Source: CAMDBL01 sp964498125 (GTDB lineage Bacteria; Pseudomonadota; Alphaproteobacteria; Rhizobiales; Hyphomicrobiaceae). Taken from it: DNA of 26,297 nt. A program made the translations under genes and the position numbers. How positions within the stretch are numbered: position 1 is the stretch's first letter; the number at the start of each line of letters is the position of its first letter. The notes under the pieces are model-generated. The model did not search any database and was not told the DNA's origin. It saw nothing but the letters and a program-made list of their open reading frames with translations. Positions 1 through 7,717 of the stretch are shown piece by piece. The stretch spans positions 1-26,297 of the forward strand of contig CAZCGE010000023.1 in the NCBI GenBank assembly GCA_964498125.1, written 5' to 3'.

Positions 1-207
1 GGCCCGAAAGCCCAAGGCTTCGCCATGTCCAAGCAGGCTCGCCACATCACGCCGCCGAAACGGGTTCGTTATCCTGCAGGCTGCTCGTTCGCCTCCGGTT
101 GCTCTCCACCCCGCCTCACGGCGACGCAGTTACCTTCGGCTTCAAAGGTCGTGACCTCCTTTGGGCTGGACTTGCACCAACCTGACAACGCAACATCACG
201 GACGCAC
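1..207 (-). mobile_element. 5' part of a group II intron (domain I region), cut by window edge
   Basis: Read on the minus strand, the segment begins at base 207 with GTGCG, the consensus 5' end of group II introns. About 30 nt later follows GGTGCAAGTCC, a phrase typical of domain I in bacterial group II introns, and then a GC-rich, hairpin-rich stretch without a convincing gene. The 5' exon side, bases 208-229, holds a small hairpin (215-220 pairs with 224-229) seven bases from the putative splice site. The catalytic core, any reverse transcriptase/maturase ORF and the 3' end would lie left of the window, so I cannot tell a complete intron from a fragment. The assignment rests on recognising the 5' end and the domain I phrase, not on a folded model. 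The 84-codon open frame at 25-279 on the plus strand is probably chance. Confidence 0.6.
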
Positions 208-479
208 CTGGAAGCATGCCAGAGGCATGACGCTCGGCCGAGGGGCCTCGCGTTTCCGGAAGGACGGGAGCTATGTTAGCGCCAATGGGTCTGACCCCTT
301 GCTTGCGAAGACTTTCTCGTCTTGCATCACTTTCCCGGCTCGACGCCGGCTGTGGCGGGCGGCGCGCATCGACAAGGTGTCAGACCCGTGGGTCTGACAC
401 CGACCGCACGCCAGTTTCGCTTGCCCGGCGTTCCTGCTATCTGGCAGACGCAGCCAGCAACGAGGCGGGAGACCGAGCC
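208..479. other. Non-coding stretch between the intron edge and dapB
   Basis: Together with the intron this makes about 480 bases without a convincing gene. It holds a half copy (287-298) and a full copy (376-401) of the window's palindromic repeat. The dapB promoter should lie here, but I see no sigma-70 box pair good enough to report. The dapB reading frame stays open upstream to 273, yet the residues encoded there do not resemble DapB. Confidence 0.5.
376..401. repeat. Palindromic repeat (12-bp arms, 2-nt loop), variant copy
   Basis: The left arm GGTGTCAGACCC (376-387) and right arm GGGTCTGACACC (390-401) are perfectly complementary around a GT loop. It differs from the common form GGGGTCAGACCC at one position, and the partner base in the other arm has changed to match. 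A half copy of the common form, GGGTCTGACCCC, lies at 287-298. Unlike the other copies, this one is not directly behind a recognisable stop codon. Confidence 0.85.
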
Positions 480-1286
480 ATGAGTGACATGCGCATAGCC
501 GTCATGGGCGCCGCCGGGCGCATGGGGCTGGAACTCGTGCGTGCCATTCACGCCGTCGATGGCTGCGTCATTGCCGGCGGCGCCGAGCGGCCGGGTTCCA
601 GTGCGCTCGGGCAGGATTTGGGTGCACTTGCCGGCGTCGGCCACCTCGGCGTCAGCATCACCGACGATCCGCTCGAGCTGATCGCCAGGGTCGACGCCAT
701 CCTCGATTTCACCGCGCCCGTGGCGACGATCGAATTTGCCGGCTTGGCCGCCAATGCCCGTATCGTGCACGTCATCGGCACCACCGGGCTGTCGCCGACC
801 GACGAAGCCGCCATCGCCGCCGCAGCCCGGCACGCGACCATCGTCAAGGCCGGCAACATGAGCCTTGGCGTCAACCTTCTGGTCGCCGTCACGCGCAAGG
901 TGGCGCAGGCGCTCGATGCCGACTTCGACATCGAGATTGTCGAGATGCACCACAAGCACAAAGTCGATGCACCCTCCGGCACCGCGCTGATGCTCGGCCA
1001 CGCGGCAGCGGACGGGCGCGGCATTGCCCTCGAAGGTCACAGCGCGCGCGGTCGCGACGGCCACACCGGCGCGCGGCGCAAGGGCGATATCGGTTTCGCC
1101 GCATTGCGCGGCGGCAGCGTCGTCGGCGAGCACACCGTGATTTTCGCCGGTGAGGGTGAACGCATCGAGCTGACGCACATCGCCAATGATCGCGGCATCT
1201 TTGCCCGTGGCGCGGTCAAGGCCGCGCTGTGGGGCCGGGGCAAAGGCCCCGGGCTGTTCTCGATGGCCGACGTGCTGGGGATGTGA
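480..1286 (+). CDS. dapB: 4-hydroxy-tetrahydrodipicolinate reductase
   Basis: DapB reduces the product of DapA with NAD(P)H to tetrahydrodipicolinate, in the pathway to diaminopimelate and lysine, in the cytoplasm. The 268-residue product has the usual family length. The dinucleotide-binding loop GAAGRMG lies at residues 9-15. The substrate-binding signature EMHHKHKVDAPSGTA is present in mid-protein, with the His-His pair and the Lys expected for catalysis. The ATG at 480 is chosen because the family N-terminus starts there and GGGAG lies a few bases upstream; the frame is open further upstream but unlike DapB. No other lysine-pathway gene is adjacent. Upstream is a palindromic repeat and a group II intron edge. 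Confidence 0.95.
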   Translation: MSDMRIAVMGAAGRMGLELVRAIHAVDGCVIAGGAERPGSSALGQDLGALAGVGHLGVSITDDPLELIARVDAILDFTAPVATIEFAGLAANARIVHVIGTTGLSPTDEAAIAAAARHATIVKAGNMSLGVNLLVAVTRKVAQALDADFDIEIVEMHHKHKVDAPSGTALMLGHAAADGRGIALEGHSARGRDGHTGARRKGDIGFAALRGGSVVGEHTVIFAGEGERIELTHIANDRGIFARGAVKAALWGRGKGPGLFSMADVLGM

Positions 1287-1465
1287 CGGGGCTCGGCCCG
1301 CCGAGATCGAATACCGCTATGAGATAACTTTCTCGTGATCCGAGGTGCTCGTCACATTCGATCGCACATTCAACGGTGCCAATCCCCCCGTTCATTGTCC
1401 TTGATGCGCGACCTCTTGGGGCGAGGCGGTCGGGGCGTGGCCAACGCAAACCTGGGAGAAGAAGC

Positions 1466-2422
1466 ATGTTCCAAATCTCGCGTCGCGATCTCGTGCTCGG
1501 CAGCACCGGTGCCGCCCTCGTGTTCGGGCTCAAGGGACCCGTGTCCTTCATTGGAGCAGCCCAAGCGCAGCGCGCCGCCGACAGCCTGAAATTCAAGGTT
1601 GGCGACATCGAAGCCTTCAGCCTGCACGATGGCACCGTCGAGCGTGTGCTCGACGCCGGCTTCATCAAGAACGCCGCACTCGACGACGTAAAGGCTGCGT
1701 TGGTCAAGGCCGGTATCGGACCCGACAAGTTCGCCAACCCCTTCACCGTCAGCGCGGTCAGGAGCGGCGGCAAGGTCGTGCTGTTCGACACCGGGTTTGG
1801 CGGCAACGGCGCGCCGACGGTCGGCAAGATGGCCGACAACATGAAGGCGGCTGGCCTCGATCCGGCGACCGTCGCCACCGTGGTCATCTCGCATTTCCAT
1901 CCCGACCACATCTCCGGTCTGTGGGCCAAGGAGACGAGCGCGCAGGTGTTCCCCAATGCCGAGATCCTGATGCCCGAGGTCGAATACAAGCATTGGACGG
2001 ACCCAGCCTTGGTGGAGAAGGTTCCCGAAGGCAATCGCAACTTCGTGCGCCGTATCCAGTCGACCTTCCCGACGTGGAAAAACATCAAGCAGTATGCCGA
2101 TGGGGCGCAGGTCGCTCCAGGCGTGCGCGCCATCGCGACACCGGGCCACACCGTCGGGCACATGTCGTTCCTGGTCGCCTCGGGCGGGAAGCAGCTGTTC
2201 ATCCAGAGCGACGTCACCGGCCCTCAGCTGTTCGTCGCCAACCCCGGTTGGTTCTCGATGTTCGACGCCGACGGCCCCAAGGCGGAGGCGACGCGCCGCG
2301 CTTTCTTCGACCGCGTCATCGCCGAGAAGGGCATGATCGCCGGCTATCACTTCGGCTTCCCGAATGTCGGCACGCTGTCGAAGGACGGCAGCGGCTACGC
2401 GTTCGCGCCCGTCAAGGCATAG
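1466..2422 (+). CDS. Tat-exported MBL-fold metallohydrolase
   Basis: The 318-residue product begins with a twin-arginine signal: SRRDLVLG at residues 5-12, then a hydrophobic stretch and a likely cleavage after AQA near residue 34. The mature part is a metallo-beta-lactamase-fold hydrolase. HFHPDH at 143-148 is the HxHxDH zinc motif, PGHTVGH at 226-232 supplies the next His, Asp249 in QSDV is the bridging Asp, and His295 in GYHFG is the last ligand. The set is complete, so an active binuclear enzyme in the periplasm is expected. The substrate is unknown; the family includes lactonases, thiol-ester hydrolases and many uncharacterised members. The ATG at 1466 has GGGAGAAG just upstream. It stands alone between dapB and a terminator at 2458-2484. 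Confidence 0.88.
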   Translation: MFQISRRDLVLGSTGAALVFGLKGPVSFIGAAQAQRAADSLKFKVGDIEAFSLHDGTVERVLDAGFIKNAALDDVKAALVKAGIGPDKFANPFTVSAVRSGGKVVLFDTGFGGNGAPTVGKMADNMKAAGLDPATVATVVISHFHPDHISGLWAKETSAQVFPNAEILMPEVEYKHWTDPALVEKVPEGNRNFVRRIQSTFPTWKNIKQYADGAQVAPGVRAIATPGHTVGHMSFLVASGGKQLFIQSDVTGPQLFVANPGWFSMFDADGPKAEATRRAFFDRVIAEKGMIAGYHFGFPNVGTLSKDGSGYAFAPVKA

Positions 2423-2457
2423 GCCCCAGGCGATCGTCGGTCGCACCGCAACACCGA

Positions 2458-2484
2458 AGGCGCCGCGCTCCGTGCGGCGCCTTT
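2458..2484 (+). terminator. Rho-independent terminator behind the MBL-fold gene
   Basis: AGGCGCCGC (2458-2466) and GCGGCGCCT (2474-2482) form a perfect 9-bp GC-rich stem with a 7-nt loop, followed by TTTGTCTT. It lies 35 bases after the stop codon at 2422 and should end that transcript before comM. Confidence 0.75.
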
Positions 2485-2618
2485 GTCTTGTGCCAGGCCG
2501 CCGCAGGTGGACATATCCACAGGCACGGCCGCGGCCGCGCGATGTTCTCTTATTGTTCTTGTCAGGCGATGGGGTTTTTGCTAGCTTGGCGCACTGGCTT
2601 GGTACCAGGGGCCCGCCC

Positions 2619-4148
2619 ATGTACGGACACGTCTCAACGGTTGCGTTTGTCGGCGTCGAAGCGCGCCCTGTCGAGGTGCAGGTGCGTATTTCGCCGGGCC
2701 AGCAGGCATTCACCATCGTCGGCCTCCCGGACAAGGCGGTGGCGGAAAGTCGGGAGCGGGTGCGCAATGCGCTGCATGCCATCGGCTTGGGGTTGCCGTA
2801 CCAGCATCTGACCGTCAATCTGGCCCCTGCCGACCTGCCGAAGGAAGGCAGCCATTTCGACTTGGCCATCGTGCTCGGGCTGATGGTGGCCATGGGCGCC
2901 GTGGCGCCCGACGCGATCAGCAACTACGCTGCCTTCGGCGAACTGGCGCTCGACGGCTCGATCCGGTCGGTGCCCGGCGCATTGCCTGCCGCCATCGGTG
3001 CCAACGCCATGGGCAAGGGCCTGATCTGCCCGGCCGAGAGTGGGCCCGAGGCCGCCTGGGCCGGCGAGGCCGTCGAGATCCTGGCGCCGCCGCATCTGCT
3101 GTCCCTCGTCAACCATTTCAAGGGGCTGCAAACCCTGGCGCGGCCGACGCCGCGACTCGACCGCGATCCCCGTCCGTTGCTCGACCTTGCCGACGTCAAA
3201 GGCCAGGAGAGCGCCAAACGCGCGCTGGAGGTCGCGGCCGCGGGCGGGCACAATCTGCTGATGATCGGCCCGCCGGGCTCGGGCAAATCGATGCTGGCGG
3301 CGCGCCTGCCCTCGATCCTGCCGCCGCTTACCGCGGAGGAGATGCTCGAGGTCTCGATGGTGCACAGCCTGGCCGGCGAGTTGCTCGGCGGTCGCATCGC
3401 CATCGACCGGCCGTTCCGCGCGCCGCACCATTCTGCCAGCATGGCGTCGCTGGTCGGCGGCGGCTCACGGCCGCGGCCCGGCGAGGTGAGCCTGGCGCAT
3501 CTCGGCGTGCTGTTTCTCGACGAGCTGCCGGAGTTCCTGCCCAATGTGCTCGACGCGCTGCGCCAGCCGCTCGAGTCGGGCGAAATCGTCATCGCGCGCG
3601 CCAACCATCGCATCACTTATCCATCACGCATCCAGCTCGTTGCCGCCATGAACCCGTGCAAGTGCGGTGGTGCCGGACCTGGCATGTCCTGCAAACGCGG
3701 CCCGCGCTGTGCGGAGGACTATCAGGCGCGCATCTCCGGCCCGCTGCTCGACCGTATCGACCTGCAGATCGAGGTGCCGGCGGTGTCCGCCGCCGATCTG
3801 GCGCTGCCGGCGCCCACGGAGGGTAGCGCCGAGGTCCGCGCCCGTGTCGCGGCGGCCCGGGACTTGCAGCGGGCGCGTCTCAGCCAGCGTGGGGTCAAGA
3901 GCCTGCGCACCAACGCCGAACTCGCCGGCACGCTGCTTGAGACGATCGCCACGCCCGACGACGCGGGCGGCCTGTTGCTGCGGACCGCAAGCGAGCGGCT
4001 GGGCCTGACGGCGCGCGGCTATCACCGCACGCTCAAGGTCGCCCGCACGCTCGCCGACCTCGATGGCGCCGAGAGCGTCGGTCGCATCCATATCGCCGAG
4101 GCGCTGAGCTATCGCGGCGAGACGCTGCGCCAGGCCCGCGCCGCCTGA
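2619..4148 (+). CDS. comM: YifB/ComM-family AAA+ Mg-chelatase-like ATPase
   Basis: The 509-residue product matches the YifB/ComM family in length and order of parts. The N-terminal ChlI-type domain (about 20-140) includes SRERVRNAL and LAPADLPKEGSHFDLAI. The AAA+ module has Walker A GPPGSGKS at 217-224, FRAPHHSASMASLVGGG near 266-282 and Walker B GVLFLDELPEF at 296-306. NPCKCG at 345-350 belongs to a Cys-rich zinc-binding insert that continues to about 364. The C-terminal Mg-chelatase domain carries RGYHRTLKVARTLADL. In Vibrio and other naturally competent bacteria ComM is a hexameric helicase that promotes branch migration of incoming DNA, but the family is also widespread in non-competent species. 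The ATG at 2619 is where family homology starts; the frame is open upstream to 2364. The stop region is duplicated downstream. Confidence 0.93.
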   Translation: MYGHVSTVAFVGVEARPVEVQVRISPGQQAFTIVGLPDKAVAESRERVRNALHAIGLGLPYQHLTVNLAPADLPKEGSHFDLAIVLGLMVAMGAVAPDAISNYAAFGELALDGSIRSVPGALPAAIGANAMGKGLICPAESGPEAAWAGEAVEILAPPHLLSLVNHFKGLQTLARPTPRLDRDPRPLLDLADVKGQESAKRALEVAAAGGHNLLMIGPPGSGKSMLAARLPSILPPLTAEEMLEVSMVHSLAGELLGGRIAIDRPFRAPHHSASMASLVGGGSRPRPGEVSLAHLGVLFLDELPEFLPNVLDALRQPLESGEIVIARANHRITYPSRIQLVAAMNPCKCGGAGPGMSCKRGPRCAEDYQARISGPLLDRIDLQIEVPAVSAADLALPAPTEGSAEVRARVAAARDLQRARLSQRGVKSLRTNAELAGTLLETIATPDDAGGLLLRTASERLGLTARGYHRTLKVARTLADLDGAESVGRIHIAEALSYRGETLRQARAA

Positions 4149-4205
4149 GCGCACAAAGAGCGTCGCGCGCCGCCTGAGCGCACGAAAGTGTCCCGCGCCG
4201 CCTGA
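4137..4205 (+). repeat. Short tandem repeat spanning the comM stop codon
   Basis: CGCGCCGCCTGA occurs at 4137-4148, 4166-4177 and 4194-4205, with periods of 29 and 28 bases. The first two copies also share the following GCGCACAAAG-like bases. The first copy contains the comM stop codon, so the gene's 3' end appears to have been duplicated twice. The copies fill almost the whole gap to the convergent gene ending at 4217. Confidence 0.8.
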
Positions 4206-4216
4206 TCAGTGCGCGG

Positions 4217-4780
4217 TCATTCGTCGCGCGTGGCCGGCAGATGCAGCGACAGCACCGCGCCATTGCCCTGGCCGCGATTGCGACCCTCGATGCGGGCGCC
4301 GTGCAACTGGCGGGCGACGCCGAGCCAGCCATCGTCGAGGCGGCGGCCGGCGTCCACCGCAGCCATGCGCCCAACCACGTCGGCATGCGGCCAGAGCATG
4401 CGGGCGAGATCGGAGCCGTGCAGATCCGCCCCGTCATCGGCGATGCTGACAACCGCAATGCCGCCTTGCTTCTGGACGGCACAAACGACGATGCCGCCCG
4501 GCTTGGAGCGGGTTATGGCATTGGCCACCAGTCCGTCCACCACGGCAAACAGCACGAGCGGTTCACCTGTCACCGGCAGCGGTCGATAGGGACGGCGCGC
4601 GACGCGCACGCCGCGACGCTGGGCCGCCTCACTATTGCATTGAACCGCCGCCTCCATCAGGCAGGCCAGGTCGACGGTCTCGGAGACCCGCATCGGCACC
4701 GGCCGAACGCGGGCCCTGGCCGTACGTGCCGGTCCACCGGCGGCGATGGCGGCACTGTAGTCCGATCTTAAGCGTCTCAT
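4217..4780 (-). CDS. Stand-alone histidine-kinase-type ATPase domain protein
   Basis: The 187-residue product resembles only the C-terminal part of a sensor histidine kinase. A helical stretch like the kinase linker (DLACLMEAAVQCNSEAAQRRG, about 38-57 with flanks) leads to an N-box-like segment with Asn87 in VANAI, a G1 box ADDG at 114-117 and a final G-rich strand GNGAVLSLHLP near 172-182. No phosphoacceptor His box, sensor domain or membrane segment is visible, and no response regulator is adjacent. The ATG at 4780 is preferred over a TTG at 4819 because GGAG lies seven bases upstream of it. It could be a HATPase partner protein or the remnant of a larger kinase. It converges on comM and lies downstream of the aminopeptidase gene, separated by 216 bases. 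Confidence 0.65.
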   Translation of the reverse strand: MRRLRSDYSAAIAAGGPARTARARVRPVPMRVSETVDLACLMEAAVQCNSEAAQRRGVRVARRPYRPLPVTGEPLVLFAVVDGLVANAITRSKPGGIVVCAVQKQGGIAVVSIADDGADLHGSDLARMLWPHADVVGRMAAVDAGRRLDDGWLGVARQLHGARIEGRNRGQGNGAVLSLHLPATRDE

Positions 4781-4996
4781 GTTGCAACTCCATGCCCAAG
4801 TGGTCGTTTCCAGTTGCAAGCATTACCGCCGCCGGTCGAAGAGCTGAAATATCAACAGCCTCAGGATTCCATAGCTGCGACGCATAGCCGGGCCCGCTCC
4901 GGGTGGGGCGACACCATCGCAACCGCAATCGCAGTGTGCAATCACGGGTGCCCACCTGGTGGCCATCACTGGGGAAGACGGCAGCGCCCGTTGCCG

Positions 4997-6415
4997 TCAA
5001 TCCGGCTGAGCGGCTGTCAACAGGGCATGCAGGGCGCGGGCGACCTGGGCTTCGCCACCCTTGGGGCCGAGCGAGCGGGCCGCGGGCCGCCACGCGTAGA
5101 TGTCGAAGTGGGCGTACTGCTTGGCGCGGCTGACGAAGCGCTTGAGGAACAACGCGGCGGTGATCGAGCCGGCGAAAGGCATGTCGGAGATGTGGCTCAT
5201 GTCCGCAATGTCGCTGTCGAGCGTGCGGTCGTAACCGGCCCAGAACGGCAGTTGCCAGACCGGATCACCGACGCGCTCGCCGGCGGCGCGAATCTGCTCG
5301 GCGAGTGCGTCGCTGGTGGCAAACATCGCTGGCAGATCGGGTCCAAGCGCGACGCGGGCCGCACCGGTCAGCGTCGCGAACGTACACAGCGTATCGGGTG
5401 CTTCCTCGTCGGCCAGGCAGAGGGCATCGGCCAGCACCAGCCGGCCCTCGGCGTCGGTATTGCCGATCTCCACGGTCTTACCGGACCGGCTGGTCAGCAC
5501 ATCGCCCGGGCGGAAGGCATTGCCGGCAATGGCGTTGTCGGCCGAGGGCAGCAGGATGCGCAACCGCACATCGAGCTTGGCCGTCATGATCATGTGGCCG
5601 AGCGCCAGCGCCGTCGCCGCTCCACCCATATCCTTCTTCATCAGCAGCATGCCGGCCGACGGCTTGATATCGAGGCCGCCGGTATCGAATGTGATGCCCT
5701 TGCCGACCAGCGTCACTTTGCGTGCGTCGGGCCGGCCCCAGGTCAGGTCGATGAGTCGCGGCGGCCGGCTGCTGGCGCGGCCGACGGCGTGGATCATGGG
5801 GTAGCGTTCGCTCAGCAAGGCGTCGCCCACGACCGAGCGCAGGGCAGCGCCATGCCGCTTGGCCAGCGCGCGCGCCGCTGCCTCCAGATCTTCCGGGCTC
5901 ATGTCTTCGGCAGGCGTGTTGATGAGATCGCGGCCGAACCAGACGCCTTCGACGACAGCCAGCACCGTGTCGCGGTCCGGCCCGCTGGCGAGCCGCAAGC
6001 GCGCGCCCGGCTCGCTGGCCGCGCCGTTGGTCTTGTAGCGGCGAAACCGGTAGCCACCGAGCCCCCAGGCGGTCGCGGCCAGCGTTGCGTCGGGCCGGTC
6101 GCCCGCCAGGTGATAGGTGCCGGCAGGCAGCACGCCGGCAAGGCCGCCCAGCAGCAGACCCGCAGGGCCGCAGGGCTCGCCGCCACCCGCGCCGATGCCG
6201 AGAACGACGGCGGCGAGGCCGCCGTCGCTGGCGGGGATGAGCACATGCTTCTTGGCCGCGCCGGTAAAGCGTTGCATGTCCAGCCAGCGGTGCTGCTCGG
6301 GCGACAGCCCAATGATGTCCTGCAGCGGCTGGCGATCGCCGACCAGCCAAATCGGCACACTCGGCCCTGCGTCGGCGGTCGCGAAAAGATCCTGCGGGTC
6401 GGCAAGCGTCAGCAT
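4997..6415 (-). CDS. Leucyl aminopeptidase family (M17) metallopeptidase
   Basis: This is a cytoplasmic exopeptidase of family M17, which removes N-terminal residues from peptides using two metal ions. The signature NTDAEGRL is at residues 319-326 of the 472-residue product, with metal ligands Asp321 and Glu323 and catalytic Arg325. Earlier ligands appear in VGKGITFDTGGLDIKPS (Lys239, Asp244) and KKDMGG (Asp262). All expected metal and catalytic residues are therefore present. The length fits the shorter alphaproteobacterial M17 paralogues, which are often annotated PepB-like, so I do not assign pepA. The ATG at 6415 is chosen over 6490 because the extra 25 residues are low-complexity and unlike the family; the ribosome site GGCGGA is modest. 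It is divergent from the TPR lipoprotein gene. Confidence 0.92.
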   Translation of the reverse strand: MLTLADPQDLFATADAGPSVPIWLVGDRQPLQDIIGLSPEQHRWLDMQRFTGAAKKHVLIPASDGGLAAVVLGIGAGGGEPCGPAGLLLGGLAGVLPAGTYHLAGDRPDATLAATAWGLGGYRFRRYKTNGAASEPGARLRLASGPDRDTVLAVVEGVWFGRDLINTPAEDMSPEDLEAAARALAKRHGAALRSVVGDALLSERYPMIHAVGRASSRPPRLIDLTWGRPDARKVTLVGKGITFDTGGLDIKPSAGMLLMKKDMGGAATALALGHMIMTAKLDVRLRILLPSADNAIAGNAFRPGDVLTSRSGKTVEIGNTDAEGRLVLADALCLADEEAPDTLCTFATLTGAARVALGPDLPAMFATSDALAEQIRAAGERVGDPVWQLPFWAGYDRTLDSDIADMSHISDMPFAGSITAALFLKRFVSRAKQYAHFDIYAWRPAARSLGPKGGEAQVARALHALLTAAQPD

Positions 6416-6614
6416 GGGTCGAATCCGCCGTGGCTCTAAAGGTGATTGGCCCGAATCGCAGGGTCGCGAGTCGGCAATATCGTTGGCCACGCATTATCGC
6501 GCGCGCGGCCCAAAATACAATCGGCGCCCGCCAGGGCCGGCCGCCAGTCCACATTGCCGGAGGCGCGCGTGGCGCCCGCCTGGGCCGGCCAACAAGGCGG
6601 CAAGTCAGGGACGC

Positions 6615-6629
6615 TTAAAGCTTTATTGA
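6615..6629 (+). promoter_or_regulatory. Possible CtrA-like half-site pair upstream of the TPR gene
   Basis: TTAA (6615-6618), seven bases, then TTGA (6626-6629) differ by one base from the alphaproteobacterial CtrA pattern TTAA-N7-TTAA. CtrA controls pilus (tad) genes in several alphaproteobacteria, and the gene downstream is TadD-like, which gives the match some interest. One 8-base pattern with a mismatch is weak evidence. The rest of the 282-base divergent spacer (6416-6697) shows no clear promoter. Confidence 0.25.
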
Positions 6630-6697
6630 CCTGTGTCTCGGATTATGACGCAGCGGGAACCGAAAAATCGGCCGTTGCGCCGGAAGGAGAAACTGCA

Positions 6698-7645
6698 ATG
6701 TCGGACTGCGCTGCGTTGGTTGATGTGCCAAATCGCCGAATGGGGCTCGAGCGCGATCGCCTTGCGCCGCACGGTGCATTGCTGGTTGCAGTTGCATCCT
6801 GCCTCATGCTTGGCGCCTGCGCGATCGACTCCGACATGCCTATGCCTCGGGAGTCCGCCTATTTGGTTCGGACGGAAACGGGCGCGACGGGCGACAGCCG
6901 ATCGGCGGCAGCCAAGACCGAGTTGGAGAAGGCGACGGAATACTGGGGCAAACAGAACCGCGAAAACCCGCGTGATCTGACCAGCGCCCTCAACTATGCG
7001 CGCAATCTCAAGGCATCGGGCCAAAAGGGCGATGCGCTGCAGGTGCTGCAGCAGGCCGCCACCTATCACGGCCAGGACCGCCAGTTGGCCTCCGAGTATG
7101 GCCGGCTGGCACTCGACCTCGGCCAGACCAATGTCGCTCAGCAAGTCCTGTCATTGGCCGACGACCCGTCGGCCCCCGACTGGCGCGTTATTTCGGCGCG
7201 CGGCACGGTGCTGGCGAAGCAGGGCAAATACAGCGAGGCCATCCCATTCTACGAGAAGGCCCTGCGGATCTCGAATAATGAGCCCTCGGTGCTGAACAAT
7301 CTGGCGCTGGCCTACACCATGAGCGGCGAAGCGAAGAAGGCCGAGGATTTGTTGCGTCAGGCCGCCAACGGCAACAGTACGCACACCCCGCGTATCCGCC
7401 AGAACCTGGCGCTGGTGCTCGGCGTGCAAGGGCGGCATGAGGAGGCTCAGCAACTGGCGGCCAGCCACGGCAGCCCCGATACCGCCGCCAATGCGGTGCT
7501 GCTAGCGCAAATGGTCAAGGCCCCGTCGCAGCCTGCGCCGCTGGCCATGACGGCCGCCAAGCCGTCGATTGCGACCGACGCGGAAACCGGCGCCGCCGTT
7601 GGCGGCTGGGCCACGCGCGTGGTCCCCGCCGCGCCTGCGCGCTGA
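6698..7645 (+). CDS. TadD-like tetratricopeptide-repeat lipoprotein
   Basis: The 315-residue product has a signal peptide with a lipobox LMLGAC whose Cys is residue 41, so it is probably an outer-membrane lipoprotein. The N-terminal region before the hydrophobic core is rather long, about 26 residues. Tetratricopeptide repeats follow in the middle, seen for example in DLTSALNYARNLKASGQ, KYSEAIPFYEKALRIS and PSVLNNLALAYTMSGEAKKA. The C-terminal tail is Ala/Pro-rich and low in complexity. This architecture matches TadD, the pilotin-like TPR lipoprotein of tight-adherence pili, but no other tad/cpa gene is in the window, so the role is inferred. The ATG at 6698 has a strong GGAAGGAGA seven bases upstream. 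Confidence 0.82.
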   Translation: MSDCAALVDVPNRRMGLERDRLAPHGALLVAVASCLMLGACAIDSDMPMPRESAYLVRTETGATGDSRSAAAKTELEKATEYWGKQNRENPRDLTSALNYARNLKASGQKGDALQVLQQAATYHGQDRQLASEYGRLALDLGQTNVAQQVLSLADDPSAPDWRVISARGTVLAKQGKYSEAIPFYEKALRISNNEPSVLNNLALAYTMSGEAKKAEDLLRQAANGNSTHTPRIRQNLALVLGVQGRHEEAQQLAASHGSPDTAANAVLLAQMVKAPSQPAPLAMTAAKPSIATDAETGAAVGGWATRVVPAAPAR

Positions 7646-7717
7646 TCCATGACGATTTCGCCGCAAGCGGCCGATCTGCGCTAATAATGAGCGCGGGCTT
7701 GCTTGGTGGAGTGCGGC

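Noticed and set aside
25..279. An 84-codon open frame at the left edge
   Set aside because: It overlaps the group II intron signature on the opposite strand and has no recognisable protein features.
1370..2923. A 517-codon open frame on the minus strand
   Set aside because: It crosses the MBL-fold gene, the terminator and the start of comM. No domain is recognisable.
4814..6439. A 541-codon open frame on the plus strand
   Set aside because: It is the antisense shadow of the M17 aminopeptidase, which has all catalytic residues on the other strand.
6626..6649. TTGACC...TATGAC as a sigma-70 promoter for the TPR gene
   Set aside because: The spacing between the two boxes is only 12 bases, too short for a functional -35/-10 pair.
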